A DNA stretch of 64,000 bases from Eudorina sp. 2006-703-Eu-15. Lineage: Eukaryota; Chlorophyta; Chlorophyceae; Chlamydomonadales; Volvocaceae. A program made the translations under genes and the position numbers. How positions within the stretch are numbered: position 1 is the first letter of the stretch; each line of letters starts with the position of its first letter. Below are positions 35,986-47,399 of the stretch, piece after piece. The stretch lies in contig BDSI01000107.1 of the NCBI GenBank assembly GCA_003117195.1, forward strand, positions 221,926 through 285,925. Direction: 5' to 3'. Under the pieces are notes generated by a model, which worked only from the letters and a program-made list of their open reading frames with translations, had not been told where the DNA came from and searched no databases.

Positions 35986-36374
35986 AGAACCTACTTGAGC
36001 GGCTGCCACTCCGGCTGGGAGGCGCACCAGACGACTGGCCGGTAGTCCTGTGAGTAGAGCCTGCTCTGCTTGTTAAGGTTGAGGATGGTTAAGACGACAA
36101 GCTCCCCGGTGCTCGCGCCCGACAAGCCGAAATAGAACCACGTGCGCGTCGCCTTTTCGTTCGCTGTCCCCCCCGCATCACGTCGTGTCTGCAAGAAAAA
36201 CTCGTTCGGAGCAACACCCTGCTCCACGCACTCGAGGTTCGCTGAGTCGAAGTTCGCGCGGAAGACATATTTCCCATGCTGCGATGAAAGCAAAAGCAGA
36301 GCTTGAGTATTTTCGTGCAAGCCACTTTGGGTCGTTGACATGCGCGACCGAACGTAACCCAGTAGCACTTCCAT
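30472..36374 (-). CDS. Cytosolic carboxypeptidase, CCP5/AGBL5-like (tubulin deglutamylase)
   Basis: Exons 35995-36374, 35503-35623, 34574-35290, 33885-33990, 33346-33535, 32602-32758, 32077-32320, ~31222-31763, 30472-30978; about 987 aa. The CCP N-domain is FDSANLECVEQ...WFYFGLSG...LNKQSRLYSQDYRPV. The M14 zinc peptidase follows: SSRVHPGETP (His and Glu ligands), FVFKLVPIVNPDGV, NYRTDTLGQNLNR, DLHAHANKKGVFIYGN (third ligand His), and HLYTIEANYNSA with the catalytic Glu. The C-terminal ~280 residues are Ser/Ala/Gly-rich. CCP5 enzymes remove the branch-point glutamate of polyglutamylated tubulin, in axonemes and cytosol. There is a ~90-residue Ala/Gly/Pro insert at about 34985-35270. The join between the first peptidase exons needs a GC-AG intron (donor GCAGGT at 35497-35502). 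The start has in-frame ATGs at 36374 and 36341. The penultimate exon's donor is uncertain. Confidence 0.92.
35877..35982. repeat. Long (GT)n microsatellite, one interruption
   Basis: About 53 GT units with a single GC interruption. It lies in intron 1 of the CCP5 gene, 12 bases downstream of the 5' splice site, where the transcript carries (CA)n. Confidence 0.98.
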
Positions 36375-36614
36375 GCAAACCCACCCGCCAAACAGCGTCG
36401 GATTGGGATTCTATAGGAGGAGGTAAAGTAGTCGGAAGCAGAACAGCAGCATCCTCGGGGTGCGGCCGGTGGTCGATAGGATGCGTCTTGTTTTCCAAAG
36501 GACTAGACTGCGTACGTCGAGGTCCAAGCACAGCTGTCATAGAATTGCATTGCATGACATATCGTCAACTATGCTTAGTAAAGAAAATTGCTCAAGCTCG
36601 CCACAGCAAAAGTG

Positions 36615-36758
36615 ATGGGCGCTGGCTGTCGCGTGTTCGCGCCGGAGTTTGGCACCTGCAATGATCCAATTCGCTACGAGCGCTGGAACGACTCAGATGA
36701 AGACAACAAGAGTCGTAAGATACGACGGTCCAGGTTCCGTTTAGCTTGGATAATTTAA
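36615..36758 (+). CDS. Possible small protein or first exon, dual-acylation N-terminus
   Basis: 47-codon frame starting MGAGC (Gly2 plus Cys5, a myristoylation/palmitoylation-like start), then FGTCNDPIRYERWNDSDEDN and a basic tail, stop at 36756. GTAAGA at 36716 could be a splice donor after DEDNKS, making this exon 1 of a longer plus-strand gene, but no convincing downstream exon was found before the TPR gene. It lies 240 bases from the divergent CCP5 start. Unknown function; may be spurious. Confidence 0.3.
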   Translation: MGAGCRVFAPEFGTCNDPIRYERWNDSDEDNKSRKIRRSRFRLAWII

Positions 36759-37506
36759 TGATGGATTGCCCTTAGTCTTCGTAAGATCGAACAATATGTC
36801 CACGAGTGAAGAACTTTCATCCATTGGTATGCCGTAAGCACCAGCATACTCCCCACGTGACCCAGCACCAACAACCAAAGCCCACATGCAACACAACCAA
36901 CCAGGCGACACCAAACAACTCGGCATTAATCAAATAACGTATAGGTGACTGGGACCTCCGTTGCTGAACACAACGACCTAGCCAGCCTGCGGTACTGGAT
37001 TTAACCCACCAGGCGACCGGGACCGCAGCATCCCCATGAGGGCGTAACTGCAATCCCCTTGACCGGAAGGAAGGCATAAAACAATCCATGATACCGCTTC
37101 GTCTCCTGACGACCATGCAGCAGTACCGTACAAGTACAGGCAGTACAGGTGCCGCTCCGACAGCTCTGGATACCCCACAAAATCTGCCCGCGCCCATCCT
37201 GATCTCGACGACGGCGTAAACTGCAACCCAAATCCCGCATTCATTCCTCAGTTCCCTGTGCGTTCCTCAGGCAGCAACCGAAGGCGTGTGCGCCACATCA
37301 CAGGCTAGGGGTGGGACTCCGGTCAAGATTCAAGGCTGGTCCTACACAGGGCTGGTCCTACACAAAATTACCAGCCCCTCGTATATACCAAGCAGTTGTC
37401 ACATCCCGCACGTTCAATTGCAGGGCGCTGGGTGGCCGGGCTGGCTGTCGGCCTGTCCAGGGCCGGCGCTCCCCCTGGATTACCGTGTGGCGCCGGCTTG
37501 CTGCTG

Positions 37507-39957
37507 TTACCTGCCCGCTGCCGCGTAGTTGACATAGATCGTGGCGCCTAGGAGCACAATGGCAAATGCCACGCGCACGTACCAGCGATCCGGCAGCAAC
37601 GCCAACGGGTCGGGGGCGTCCAGAGACACGCGGTCCCTGCGGCGTCACCAACAGCGGACGTAACCTTCACCGCGGCGGCCGGCGGGATGAGCCCCAGTGT
37701 CCAGCGGTGTGCAGTAGCGTCGCCAGCGCGACCCAATGAAGCAAACCACCAGGTGCCATAACCCCGCCCTCTCCCCTCTGTTTCCTTCGGACTGCTGGCT
37801 GACTGGTGCCAGATCAAACGGAGGTTCGCAAAAGGTGCGCAGGCAGAGCCTGGCGGAAGAACATCGCCGCATGTCGAGCTTTTGAACACCGCCACCATCG
37901 TAACCCACACGCTACCATCCGTAGGTTCCAAAAGCGATTAACGCGCACATCAGCCGCACACGCGGCAGCGCTGCACGTACCAGTAAGTCTCGTTCTTCTT
38001 TGTCGCAGCGGGCGGTCGGATGTACTTGGGCGTGTAGGACGCCCGCCTAGGCAGAGGGCAACGCGTGACAGGTGCGGAAGGGGCCGCGGCTGAGTTCGGC
38101 GTCTCGGGCTGAGTCTGCTGCCACTCAACGACGGGAAATAAGCTTTTCGTCGGCGAACGACCGACCCCCGCTTGCGATGCCGGTACTCACTGCTTCGTCC
38201 GCCAGCTGTCACTCTGCAGCAGCGGAATCTTGACGCGCTCGTCCTCGCTCAACTCCAACCGGGGGGCCTCCAAAATGTAGCGCAGGTCCGCGGCCTGTTT
38301 CTTGACCTGGCGGGGCACCACCCGTGTGAGGTCGCTGAGGGGATGACGGGCACCGCGGATTTGCTGATAGCGCACCGCACCACAGGCATCATGCGTACCT
38401 TGCGGCTGGGATGGTTCTCCTCAATGTCCTTGTACAGGCCAATAGCATCCTTGTCCCGCCCACATGCCTGGCGTTCAGCGGGTGTGGGACCAGTTACGGC
38501 GCATCACAGACGCGTGTGTCGGTACCCCTAAGAAGGAGCCGGAAAGGAGACCGCTTGGACGATGATGAAACTGTGGGTACGTACCCGATCTCGAAATCTT
38601 CGATTCCATCCACAGCCATGCTGTGTGCGTTTCACTGGTTGAGTTTTCCTCAAGCAAGGCACATCAGCCAAGGAGTGCAGAAAGCTTCAATGCCATTACC
38701 GTACATGCACGCGTTCTGTCATCAGCTGTTCCGCGCGGACTGCCAACCATGTATCAAACGGGGCGACCACACCTGGTATGCCAAGCCGAGCCACAGCTGC
38801 GCCTCTCCGCCTAGGACGGTGTCAGCGCCCACCTCCCGCACTGCCTGCTCCAGCAGCCGGACTGATGCAGGGTACTCGCCGCATTCGTACGCGCGCTTAC
38901 CAAGCTCCAAGTTTCGCGCGAGCCGCTCCTTCAATGCCTCCTCTTCGGCTTTGAGCTCCGCTGCGCGCTACGAAGGCCAGGCCAGGCACAGGCAGGCATT
39001 GTCAGGAGCTAGTCCTGCGGCTGGTTTACACTGCATCCACTGGCGGCGATGCAGTTGGGGACCGTAAACTGGACAGCGCCGTTGCGCTGAAGCGGCGGCT
39101 CTACACACCTGCGCAAGCTTCTGCTTTATCTTGTCCTTGTAAACCTTTTGTGCGTCTGTCAAGCTCGCGACATTGCTGACGCCAAGCTCAAGGGCTAAGA
39201 GCTCATCCTCTTCAAAGCCCTGTTCAAGGCCTGGCAGCGTCAGAAAGGGTGCACGCATACAAGAGGTGTGTGACAGCAGGCCCGCATGCTGTAAATCCCA
39301 GGCTCAGATTGATCACGGCGAGGTAGTAGACACTTCATCCATGGACGTACGACCCGACCAAAACACCCATGGCCGATTACATCTCACGTGCTTACAACAC
39401 ATGACAGTTTTCGGCATGCTGGACCAAACCAAAACACATTTACGGCCGTGTACATCATCGGTGAATGGGAGGTGTGAAAGACTCCATCGCGCTCCACCCA
39501 CACGCCCAGCTCAGCGTCACCTCACATACACATGCTGAGCAAGTACCGCTAGGCCATCGCACTTTACATGGAAGTAGTTTACACATACCACTGACGACAG
39601 GTGCACTTCGATCTAGCCGACACAGTGTACAACGCGAATTCACCCCGGTTGCAACACCCAGCAATAAGTCAGCCCTGGCCTCGCTTCAAATTCATGCGGC
39701 GTTATGCCATTACATTGCATACATCCGCAGCGATGCATGGTGTTTCTGCGAAGCATTCCCAAGCGAAAACGCCCCAAACTGCTTTCTGCCTTACCTAGCT
39801 GATACCGCCGCGCTGCCTGATCAAGAAGGCCCGGATTAGCGTATTTGCTTATATCTGTAAAGAGTCCAGAGTTTGCGCTTCGCGGTGGTTCCGCGCGGCA
39901 CACGACGCGTGGCCTTGCAACTCGAGGTGACGAGCAAAGAAGGCGTCCTCTAAGCAT
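37507..39957 (-). CDS. Plastid-targeted TPR-like protein with C-terminal membrane anchor
   Basis: Seven exons: 39795-39957, 39109-39230, 38773-38967, 38399-38467, 38191-38306, 37981-38046, 37507-37636; 286 aa, phases agree. The start MLRGRLLCSSPRVARPRVVC is Arg/Ser-rich without acidic residues, like an algal chloroplast transit peptide. Then comes an acidic region (LEQGFEEDELLALELGV), a coiled/helical stretch, TPR-type helices (RAYECGEYPASVRLLEQAV, AQLWLGLAYQACGRDKDAIG), the block KKQAADLRYILEAPRL found in plant chloroplast TPR-like proteins, and a final hydrophobic helix RVAFAIVLLGATIYVNYAA at the end. It is probably a thylakoid or envelope scaffold facing the stroma; this is inference. Two introns use TAG acceptors. 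The stop TAA overlaps a CAG/GTAACA sequence that could be a donor, so a further 3' exon is not excluded. Confidence 0.78.
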
Positions 39958-40421
39958 GTGGGCTCGAAGTTTGTTGAATGGAATATGAGTCGGAAGACCA
40001 CAGGTAAACACAATGGTTCTGCCTGGTGCAATTTGACACCTGAAATATGTAGATCAACTTAGGATGCTTAAATGTATTTTCATTGTCCTGCACATGTCAT
40101 ACACAAATGCGGTTGATTCTTAAGATGGAAAACACCGTTGGAAAAGCCGAAGGAGTTGGGTTCGGAGCCAAAGCTATTGTGGCGTTGTGCTCGATCTGTT
40201 TGTTCAAGTAAACAATCGCCATGCATAGAATGCTGGTGAGATGGCACCTAGTTCGCAAGTGAGTTACGTGGCTGGGCGCTTTTTACGATACGCTAACGAC
40301 CTCTGTCGTATTCCAGCAAATACTGGAATAAAACGTTGGCCTAGCTCACAAAGGTTACCATGCTTACAACCGCAGATCGCAATTCTTGCACGTAGACAGC
40401 GGCAACTTTATCTTCACAAGA
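39958..40421. promoter_or_regulatory. Shared intergenic promoter region (TPR gene / CBS gene)
   Basis: About 460 AT-richer bases between divergent start codons at 39957 and 40422. Must contain both 5'UTRs. No specific element is claimed. Confidence 0.4.
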
Positions 40422-43075
40422 ATGAGCGTCACGGCGCTGTTTGAGCCTATTCGCTCGTGGCTGTCGGCAGAGAGCCTCCAGTCTTTCGTCCAAAGCCACC
40501 ACCAGCAGATTATCGCCCTCCAGAAGGATGCGCCTGTCGGATCAGCGCTGCAGGTGCGCTCTCTTTCTCTCGGCACGAGTATGCGGCGGCGCTTCTCTCT
40601 CTGCCTCATGGCGCTCCTGTTGCTAGTCATTCATTTCTGATTGGAACAGAGTCTGACCAATTCTGTTTGTGGGCAATTCGGTGACAAAATATTCCTGTTT
40701 CGCAAGTGTTCGATCTGAACGCCACGGTGCTCAAGGCATCAAGGTTTTGCTTATGCGCTCAATTTACTTCCAGTTCGGCAAAGGCTTTGTGAGAACAATA
40801 ACGTTATGCTTGTTTGGTTTGAGCACACAAACCGCGATTGTGGACTGTCGGTAACATGTACCGGTACCGTTGTCCAGGTGCTCGGCGAGAATAAGATCCT
40901 GAGCGTCCCTGTACTGGATGAGGAGGGCGAGTACCACGGTGCCTTCAGCGTCGGTGACGTTCTTCGCGTGTTGATGCAGGGTACGTGCAGGTTACCTTGC
41001 CCTGAGCCTCAAGAACTGTTTCTACGTACTGCGGCGTAGTCCTGCCGACTCGAATGAAGCATGCACGCACAGCATAACATCCTAGCGCGAACCTAACGTG
41101 TACTACCCATTTCGCAGAGTTGGAGTCGCAGTTGGGCCACGGCTGGTTCGATCGCCTTTCCCAGATCAAGGCCTCAGAGCTCGAGGCGGTGGGCAGCAGT
41201 GTGTGCAGCAAGAAGGTTTCTTCTGTCACTCACCGTAAGCGCCGTCGGACTGTGGTTAATTGCTTGTTTAGCGAATTCTATCAACGAACCAACGGTCCTA
41301 AAGGCGGGTGACCGGGTCCCCGGTAGCGCGTGATTAGCGTCCTGTGTCCTTAAAACTTCGAGCAACATTTGCTACTCGCTCATCATTTTCACGCAGCTGG
41401 TGACCTGTGGCTGAAGGGTGACTCGAAGACCACTGTCCTGACAGTCATCAAGGAGGGCTTCCAGGTGCTGGAGCCGAAGGTGAGGCGGGAGGTGGTGCTT
41501 TGGGTCCTGGAGTGATAACTGTCTTAGGTAGCTTCCGCTACGGCTGATTGCTATGCTTGACAGTCTGTACGGGCCGCGTAAATGCAGGTGCACCACCGCA
41601 TCTTCGTGGTGGATCCCGCAAAGGCGCACACTGTGACCGTCCACGGGAACACGGTCGTCATCAACATCAAGGTAGGCGTTGCCTGTGCTCTCGGCCCACG
41701 AGGTTGCTACGCGCTCGCTGCATACGCGCCAGGGCATCGGTTGCCTGAATTGCGGATGAGCCGCATGTACTGACGTGCATGTCGTTCCGTCCATGCAGCC
41801 GGGCACCGAGAAGCCGGAGGCGAGCGGCCTCCGCCCGACGGACATTGTGTCCCAGCTGGACGTGGTCAAGCTGCTGTCGGAGCACAAGGACAAGCTGGAG
41901 CTGGTCATGGCCAAGACCCTCGAGGACCTCGAGATCTTTGAGGTCCGTCGGGCTCGGTCTGCACTTGGCATCCGTTTGATTACGTGACGTTTGGACAGGG
42001 GGAACCGTTTTAGTTGTCCCCCGGTCGATTTAGTTGCGACACAATTCTTTTGCACTGAACGGCTCAACGTGCATTTTGTAGTAGCGCTCGATTTGCATAT
42101 CAACTAGGTCCCATCAGAGGGCCACCATGCCGCATGTGTTCGCATGGCGTTGTTTGGTTGATTGACGGAAGTATTTGTGAGTGGTAAAAAGTCGGTTATG
42201 GTGCAATACATGGTTTTGAGGAAGTTTTGAGATCCCCCTATCCATAGCGCTGTTGTGACGATCCTATCCGCCATGTTTCAACAGGGCTCGGTGTTCACCA
42301 TTCATGCGTCCGCCACCGCCCTGGAGGCCTTCCACCACATGGCCCTGGACCACAAGTCCTGCCTCGGCATTGTTGACAACACCGGCAAGCTCATCGGTAA
42401 CGTGTCCATCAGCGATCTGCGCTTCATTGGCGCCCAGAACTACGGTCTGCTTCTGTCCACGGTGGCCGAGTTCAGCGTGATCATCGCCGGCAAGGGGCCG
42501 TCGCCGGAGGAGGCTATTAAGGGCGCTCGCGTGGCGGTGGGTGGCACTGTACGGGCAAGGCTAACTGCATGGTGTATATGGAGATGCAATGCTGTGCCAA
42601 ACCTTGACGTGTGAATCTCATGCAGCTCTAACTGGTTTGTTTCCTTGGTGCATGACGATTGCTGCCTCAGGGTGCTGCCGACGGCAAGTGGACCGATGTG
42701 CTCAAGGAGCTGCCACTGCCGACCCTGAAGCCCAGCAGCACCTTCGGCCAGCTGCTGGAGACGATGGCCTCCCAGAACCTGCACCGCATCTACATCGTCG
42801 ACGAGGAGGGCAAGCCGGTCTCCATCGTTACCCTCACGGACGTGCTGCGTGAGATCATCAAGCCGGAGCCGCCGGTGCACCACTTCCAGCGCATGGGCAC
42901 CAATGACCTGCCGGATGACGATGAGGATGACGATGAGGACGATGACGACGAGGCGGACGCGGCCGAGGACAAGGAGGAGGCCAAGCTCGAGACGGAGGCC
43001 GACAAGGCCTTGAAAGGACGGGATGAAAAGCTGCTGGAGAAGGTGGAGAAGGTCGAGGAGAAGCTGGAGAAGTAA
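40422..43075 (+). CDS. Multi-CBS-domain protein (SNF4/PV42-like), acidic C-terminus
   Basis: Exons 40422-40553, 40878-40980, 41118-41234, 41397-41479, 41588-41671, 41799-41942, 42285-42548, 42671-43075; 443 aa, phases agree. Start MSVTALFEPIRSWLS. CBS repeats are seen as ENKILSVPVLDEEGEYHGAF, KTTVLTVIKEGFQVL...HHRIFVVDPAKA, HASATALEAFHHM...CLGIVDNTGKLIGNVS, and FGQLLETMASQNLHRIYIVD. The protein ends in a run of Asp/Glu followed by Lys/Glu coiled coil (EKVEKVEEKLEK). Four CBS motifs suggest two Bateman modules that bind adenosine nucleotides, as in the gamma subunit of SnRK1/AMPK or plant PV42/CBSX proteins. No kinase-binding motif can be checked here. CBS1 looks short; coding sequence at about 40710-40750 (FDLNATVLKAS) may be a missing exon. 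Confidence 0.85.
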
Positions 43076-43840
43076 AACGGGGGCCAAAATTTGCAAACGG
43101 CAAGTTTGCCGGCGTCTCGCTGGCAGGCACGTACATGTGCCGAACGTGTTAGCGCAGGATCCGGCGATGCAATCCATTTGCGATGCCGCAGCTGAGCAAG
43201 CTACATTCCTGAACGTTGACTGTATTATCAACCTTGTTGTGGTAAATGGGAAGAACCGGGCAGCCGGTCCTCCAGTTACATTTCCATCCGCATTTGCGGC
43301 TGTGGGAAGGGAGGACTTCCTCGAGGTGCTTTGTTTCAGTCGACGGGACGCAACGAGGTGGCGGCGTGTGACGGGCGCCGCGGGGGGCAGTGCAGGGACA
43401 CGGCGTGCTTCAGTCCACGTGATGACTTGAGGGTTTGCCAAGTATGCATGACAATGGTGTGGTTTCGTTGGTCAGAAGTCCATGCCGTGGATCTGTACTC
43501 AGCTCTGCGGCGTGAGCCAAGCGTTTTGAAGCACTTCTCGACGGCGGTCGCACCCTTCCAACCTGTCCATTTGTGCCGTTAAGAGGGAGTTCTTTGGATT
43601 CTTTCATCGCGCGGGGCCGGGATGAAGCCGGTGTCTCTGCTGATAGTCGGATATCTCTTGCGCAGCTATTGCCAACCGTAGCTTGGCAACAATGGATCAT
43701 ATTTGCCGTTTGCATATAAATAAATACTGGATGTTGGGTGGTGAACGCTGTCAATGTACGTCTTGCTCCAGCAGCGGGGTGCCGCGCCAATTATACCGTG
43801 GCTGGTCGCGTACTGCAGGCTTGTGAGCACACATTGGCTT

Positions 43841-43845
43841 TGTAA
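43841..43845 (+). terminator. Candidate TGTAA polyadenylation signal for the CBS gene
   Basis: First TGTAA found downstream of the stop, about 770 bases away, implying a long 3'UTR. The distance makes this tentative. Confidence 0.35.
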
Positions 43846-46381
43846 TTAGTGGTCAGGCGATTTCACCCAGGCGTGCGAGCGCTGCATGAACGCCAAATCC
43901 TTCGGCTGCAAAACGGTCCCGAGCAGTGCTGCATGAAGCACCCTTAGTAAAGCCAGCCGAGTTCAAGACGGATGAGACGCCGTACTCCCATAACTGACGT
44001 GGACTGCTGCTTGAGCGGAACCCAAGGGCCCTGGGCCGCAGAGACATGCTGGAAGACAGGCCGGTGGCTGTGGATAGACCGTTGGCAAGCACACCTAAAA
44101 GTCCCATATGCATGGTGGTAGTGACGATGCTCCCGCCTCCGCAGGGTTGAGAACGGCCCTCAAGCCGACTTCTTCCCCAGCCAGTGCTTGGCTCCGGACC
44201 CGTCCTCCATGGCTGTACCACGGCGCGGCCGAAAGCTCCTCGAGGTGCTGCACAGGATCTCCGATTGGGACTTCTTCTGTAAGCCGGTGCTACATTCTCC
44301 CACTCCTGAAGGGAACGTCCCGCGAGCCTTAACGACCCTCGTTTTCAGCGTACCTTTTCCGAATTACCTTTTTGAGCAACGGCATGTAGGCTGGGGTCCG
44401 CTGAAACGTTCATTCATTCATGCAGGCATCTACTCTTCCTGTCGTACAGGTAGGGTTGGCTGTGCCCGCTCCGGGGATTTAGTGAATCCTGTTTCCCTGC
44501 GCTGCGCCTTCAGTGCAGCGTGACTGAGCTCCTTTCGGCTTGCCTCGGGTAGGCGCGCCTAGTTAGTTCCTTGGGCGCCGACTCCCGCAGGGTAGCATCC
44601 GGCTCCTGAACCCTGCCACCTGACTACGTTTCCCGTCTATATCGGCTGCGCCCCGCACTGACACTCTGTGCGACGGTGGTCAGTTACCGAATGAAGTACT
44701 CATTCTCAACAATTGAATGAATGAACGTTACAGCGGACCCCAAAGGGATCAACGGCGTACACCAAGGCAAGCCTCAGCAGGACCTACCGACAAGGCGGCA
44801 AGACACCTCAACGCCGCGAACAACAAGTAGGGGGTCGGCTTCCTTGAAGCCGGAAAAAGGGCGGGGCTCCCTACAATCCGTACAGGCCGCTTGCTTTACA
44901 ACGGAAACTCTGTTACCGCGCAAGAGTGTGAGAGATTGAAAGGGTGTCATTGAGGGTGTCGTTGATGTTGAAGGTGGATCGGCCTGCATAGATTGAGCAA
45001 GAGGGTAGCCCCGAAACCAACCTGCAGTACGCAACGGCGGTCACCGCATCTGCATTATTATCGTAACGCTGGACGCCTCTGCACTACCACATCCGTCTGT
45101 CAAGCAGATATCAAAAGCAACCTTGATGCATTTTTGTTTTGCCGTGAAACTGTAGTTGTTTGGTCCGTCGGCAAGCATGCAGCCCTTCAGTTGCACGCCC
45201 GCAGCAGACATGAACCTGTAAAGTTTGCCATCAATAGTTACATAGCAAATATAAGGCAAAAACAGGGTGCGAAAAAGCCGCGGTGAGACCCGGACTTCGG
45301 CCATCGGGACTGGAGAACTCGTTGGTAAACGGTATGGTATCCCTTTGCATCTTAAAACTTTGATTCAATACATATAATTGAATTGTATTCATTTGGCAAG
45401 ACAGAAAGGCAAATCTTGATGTTGGTGGCATCTTGATGTTCAAACAGGACACTATGGAAGTTCAATTTTGCACGCGCCGCCCACTCACAACTCCAATATT
45501 CAACATGCGGCACCTGTTGAAACAAACATGATCGCGAGAGGCATTGGGTGGACGTTGACCTGGGTCGCGGAGTTTTACTTTGACCGTTTGCACGCAAAGA
45601 TTTTTTGTCAGCCAAACCAAGGATACCTTGCAATAGAAGACAATTTGTATGACAAATATTGCGAATTAGTTTAGCGGATAATAAACGTTTTGCCGTTAAC
45701 GGACACACGGCACACGGACATGGGCAATCCTAGGGGGCGGGGGCCCCCGAACGCGCTTCGCGCTGGGGCCCCGCCCAAAAACACACCGGGCCATGATCCC
45801 AGACACACACCGAAGCAAGCAAAGGCGCATATATGTGTGTGTAAAAGAGAACTGAGCCGCGATGTGTGTGTGTGAGGTGGACGCTGTGGGATACGGTATG
45901 GTACAATCGCGTGTGGCTCCGTTGACAGGCGGCTGCAGGGAAGGGTGAAGGTTGATGGCTTCGCCTCCCGGATAAGCTGATGAAGCCCGCTGCCGTGATG
46001 GTATTAAATACAAAACGACATAGAACGGAGCATATCCAGAATGCCTGCCAGCGTAAGGGGATTGTCTGAAATATGTCATGGGAACGTCAGATGGGAGCAC
46101 CTCCGACCGACACTCATGCATCATGTACGACTGTGTACGGCACAGGAGTGGCTGGACTTCATTGTGGGCAAGCTATCCCGCCCCGCCCCGCCCCGCCCCG
46201 CGCGCCGTCAAGATCACCCAGACGTCCCGCCGCAGGACTCCAGGGACCCCGGTACGACATCAGCACGTGTCGTAACCAGCGCTGTTTCCTTGGCTTGATA
46301 GTTGGTACCGCTTTGAGCAAGAAACCCGTGCGGATTCGCGGTCGCCTAAGCACGGTTGGTTGCAATGAAGAAGCGTGACTA
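43846..46381. other. Gene-poor region with unsupported open frames
   Basis: Some short frames are open here: minus 43853-44221 (Ser/Arg-rich, ends HAALARLGEIA), plus 44188-44523 (contains LLEVLHRISDWDFFCKP), minus 45041-45304 (contains KLYRFMSAAGVQLKGCML). None shows a family motif or splice-linked partner. 45300-45700 is AT-rich. A few bases at 45838-45860 resemble the GTGTGTAAAAGA...GAGCCGCGA sequence in an intron near 11900. Confidence 0.4.
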
Positions 46382-47399
46382 ATGTGTTGTGTCGCGCCCC
46401 CTGTGCGGAACACTTGTGATTCCCTGTCATCCCGGACGCATCCGTCGTACATCGTCCTTCGGTCGCAGAACCGGCGCCCGGTCCCTCTAGCCCGCCCGCT
46501 TCAAACGCTGCCCCAACGGCGTCCCTCGGCCTCCCGGCGCTCCCTCTGCACCGCCGGAGCGACCCGGCATCCAGCGCGGGGGGCCGGCAGCGCCCCGGCA
46601 GTGAGCTGCTGCTCTGGAGGCCCGGCGGCCAGTGCCATCGGCAGTGAGCCCTTCGCGGGCGGCGGCACCGGCGGTGGCGGGGCTGGCAGCAGCTACCCCC
46701 GCTCGGAGCCCCCGCCGTCCCCGGCCAACAGTGAGGCGCTGTCAGTTGCTGCAACGATGGACCACCCGATGCCGTACACAGCCGGCACCGTGGGCTTGTC
46801 TTCGGCGCAATCGCCCTTCACGCTGCCACCCCATCAGCCTTAGCGTCAGCCGAACCCAGCAGCTGCGCCGCACCACCAGTACCTGCAGCGGCAGCAGCAG
46901 CAGCAGCAGCAGCAGCAGCTGCTGCCGCAGCTCGCCCCACCCCAGCAGCAGCAGCAAGCGCAGCAGGTGATGCAGCAGCAGCATCAACCGCCAGCCCTCG
47001 AGGCCGCCCCGGCAGGGCCCTGGATGGCATCCCGCGGAGCTGCACAGCAGCTGTAGCAGCAGCAACCTCTCCGGCAGCGTCGGAGCCAGCGTTGCCCCAG
47101 GCAGTGCGGCTGCGGGTGCCGACGCGCCACCACCACCACCACCACCACCACCGCCGCCGCCGCCGACGGAGGTCGAGGTGCTATGCATTCTGACCACGCT
47201 GGTCGAGTCTTCACTCAGCCTGCGGATGTGCTTGCCTGCGGATGTGCTCAGCAAGCCAGTGTCTCGGTTGCAAGGAAGCAGCTCAGTCTCGGTGGCTGCC
47301 GCCGCAGAGCGGGTGGTGGCAGTATGGCACAGCGTGGCGGCGCAGGCGCTCAGTGCGGCAGCCTCGGCGCTGCATGTGCAGCAGGGCGCCCGCCAATGA
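46382..47399 (+). pseudogene. Decayed Gln-rich protein with a TFIIS-N/LW-like segment
   Basis: A frame from about 46440 reads Gly/Ser/Pro-rich protein (PMPYTAGTVGLSSAQS) to a TAG at 46841. The same frame then stays open through a Gln-rich run (RQQQQQQQQQ, QLAPPQQQQQ) to a second TAG at 47053. A +1 shift then gives a Pro run and TEVEVLCILTTLVESSLSL..ADVLSKPVSRL...AERVVAVWHSVAAQAL, which has the pattern of the helical TFIIS N-terminal/LW domain (VNKLRK...LVKKWK). Both stops replace likely Gln codons. An expressed multi-exon gene with unrecognised introns is possible (CAG/GTGATG at about 46963), but nonsense plus frameshift favours a pseudogene. Confidence 0.4.

Noticed and set aside
46841..47055. 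Alternative genetic code with TAG as glutamine
   Set aside because: CCP5 ends at TAG and other genes use TGA/TAA normally; pseudogene decay explains the two TAGs.
46742..47254. 170-aa minus-strand Leu/Arg-rich frame
   Set aside because: Reverse complement of CAG and CCA repeats; leucine runs come from CTG codons.
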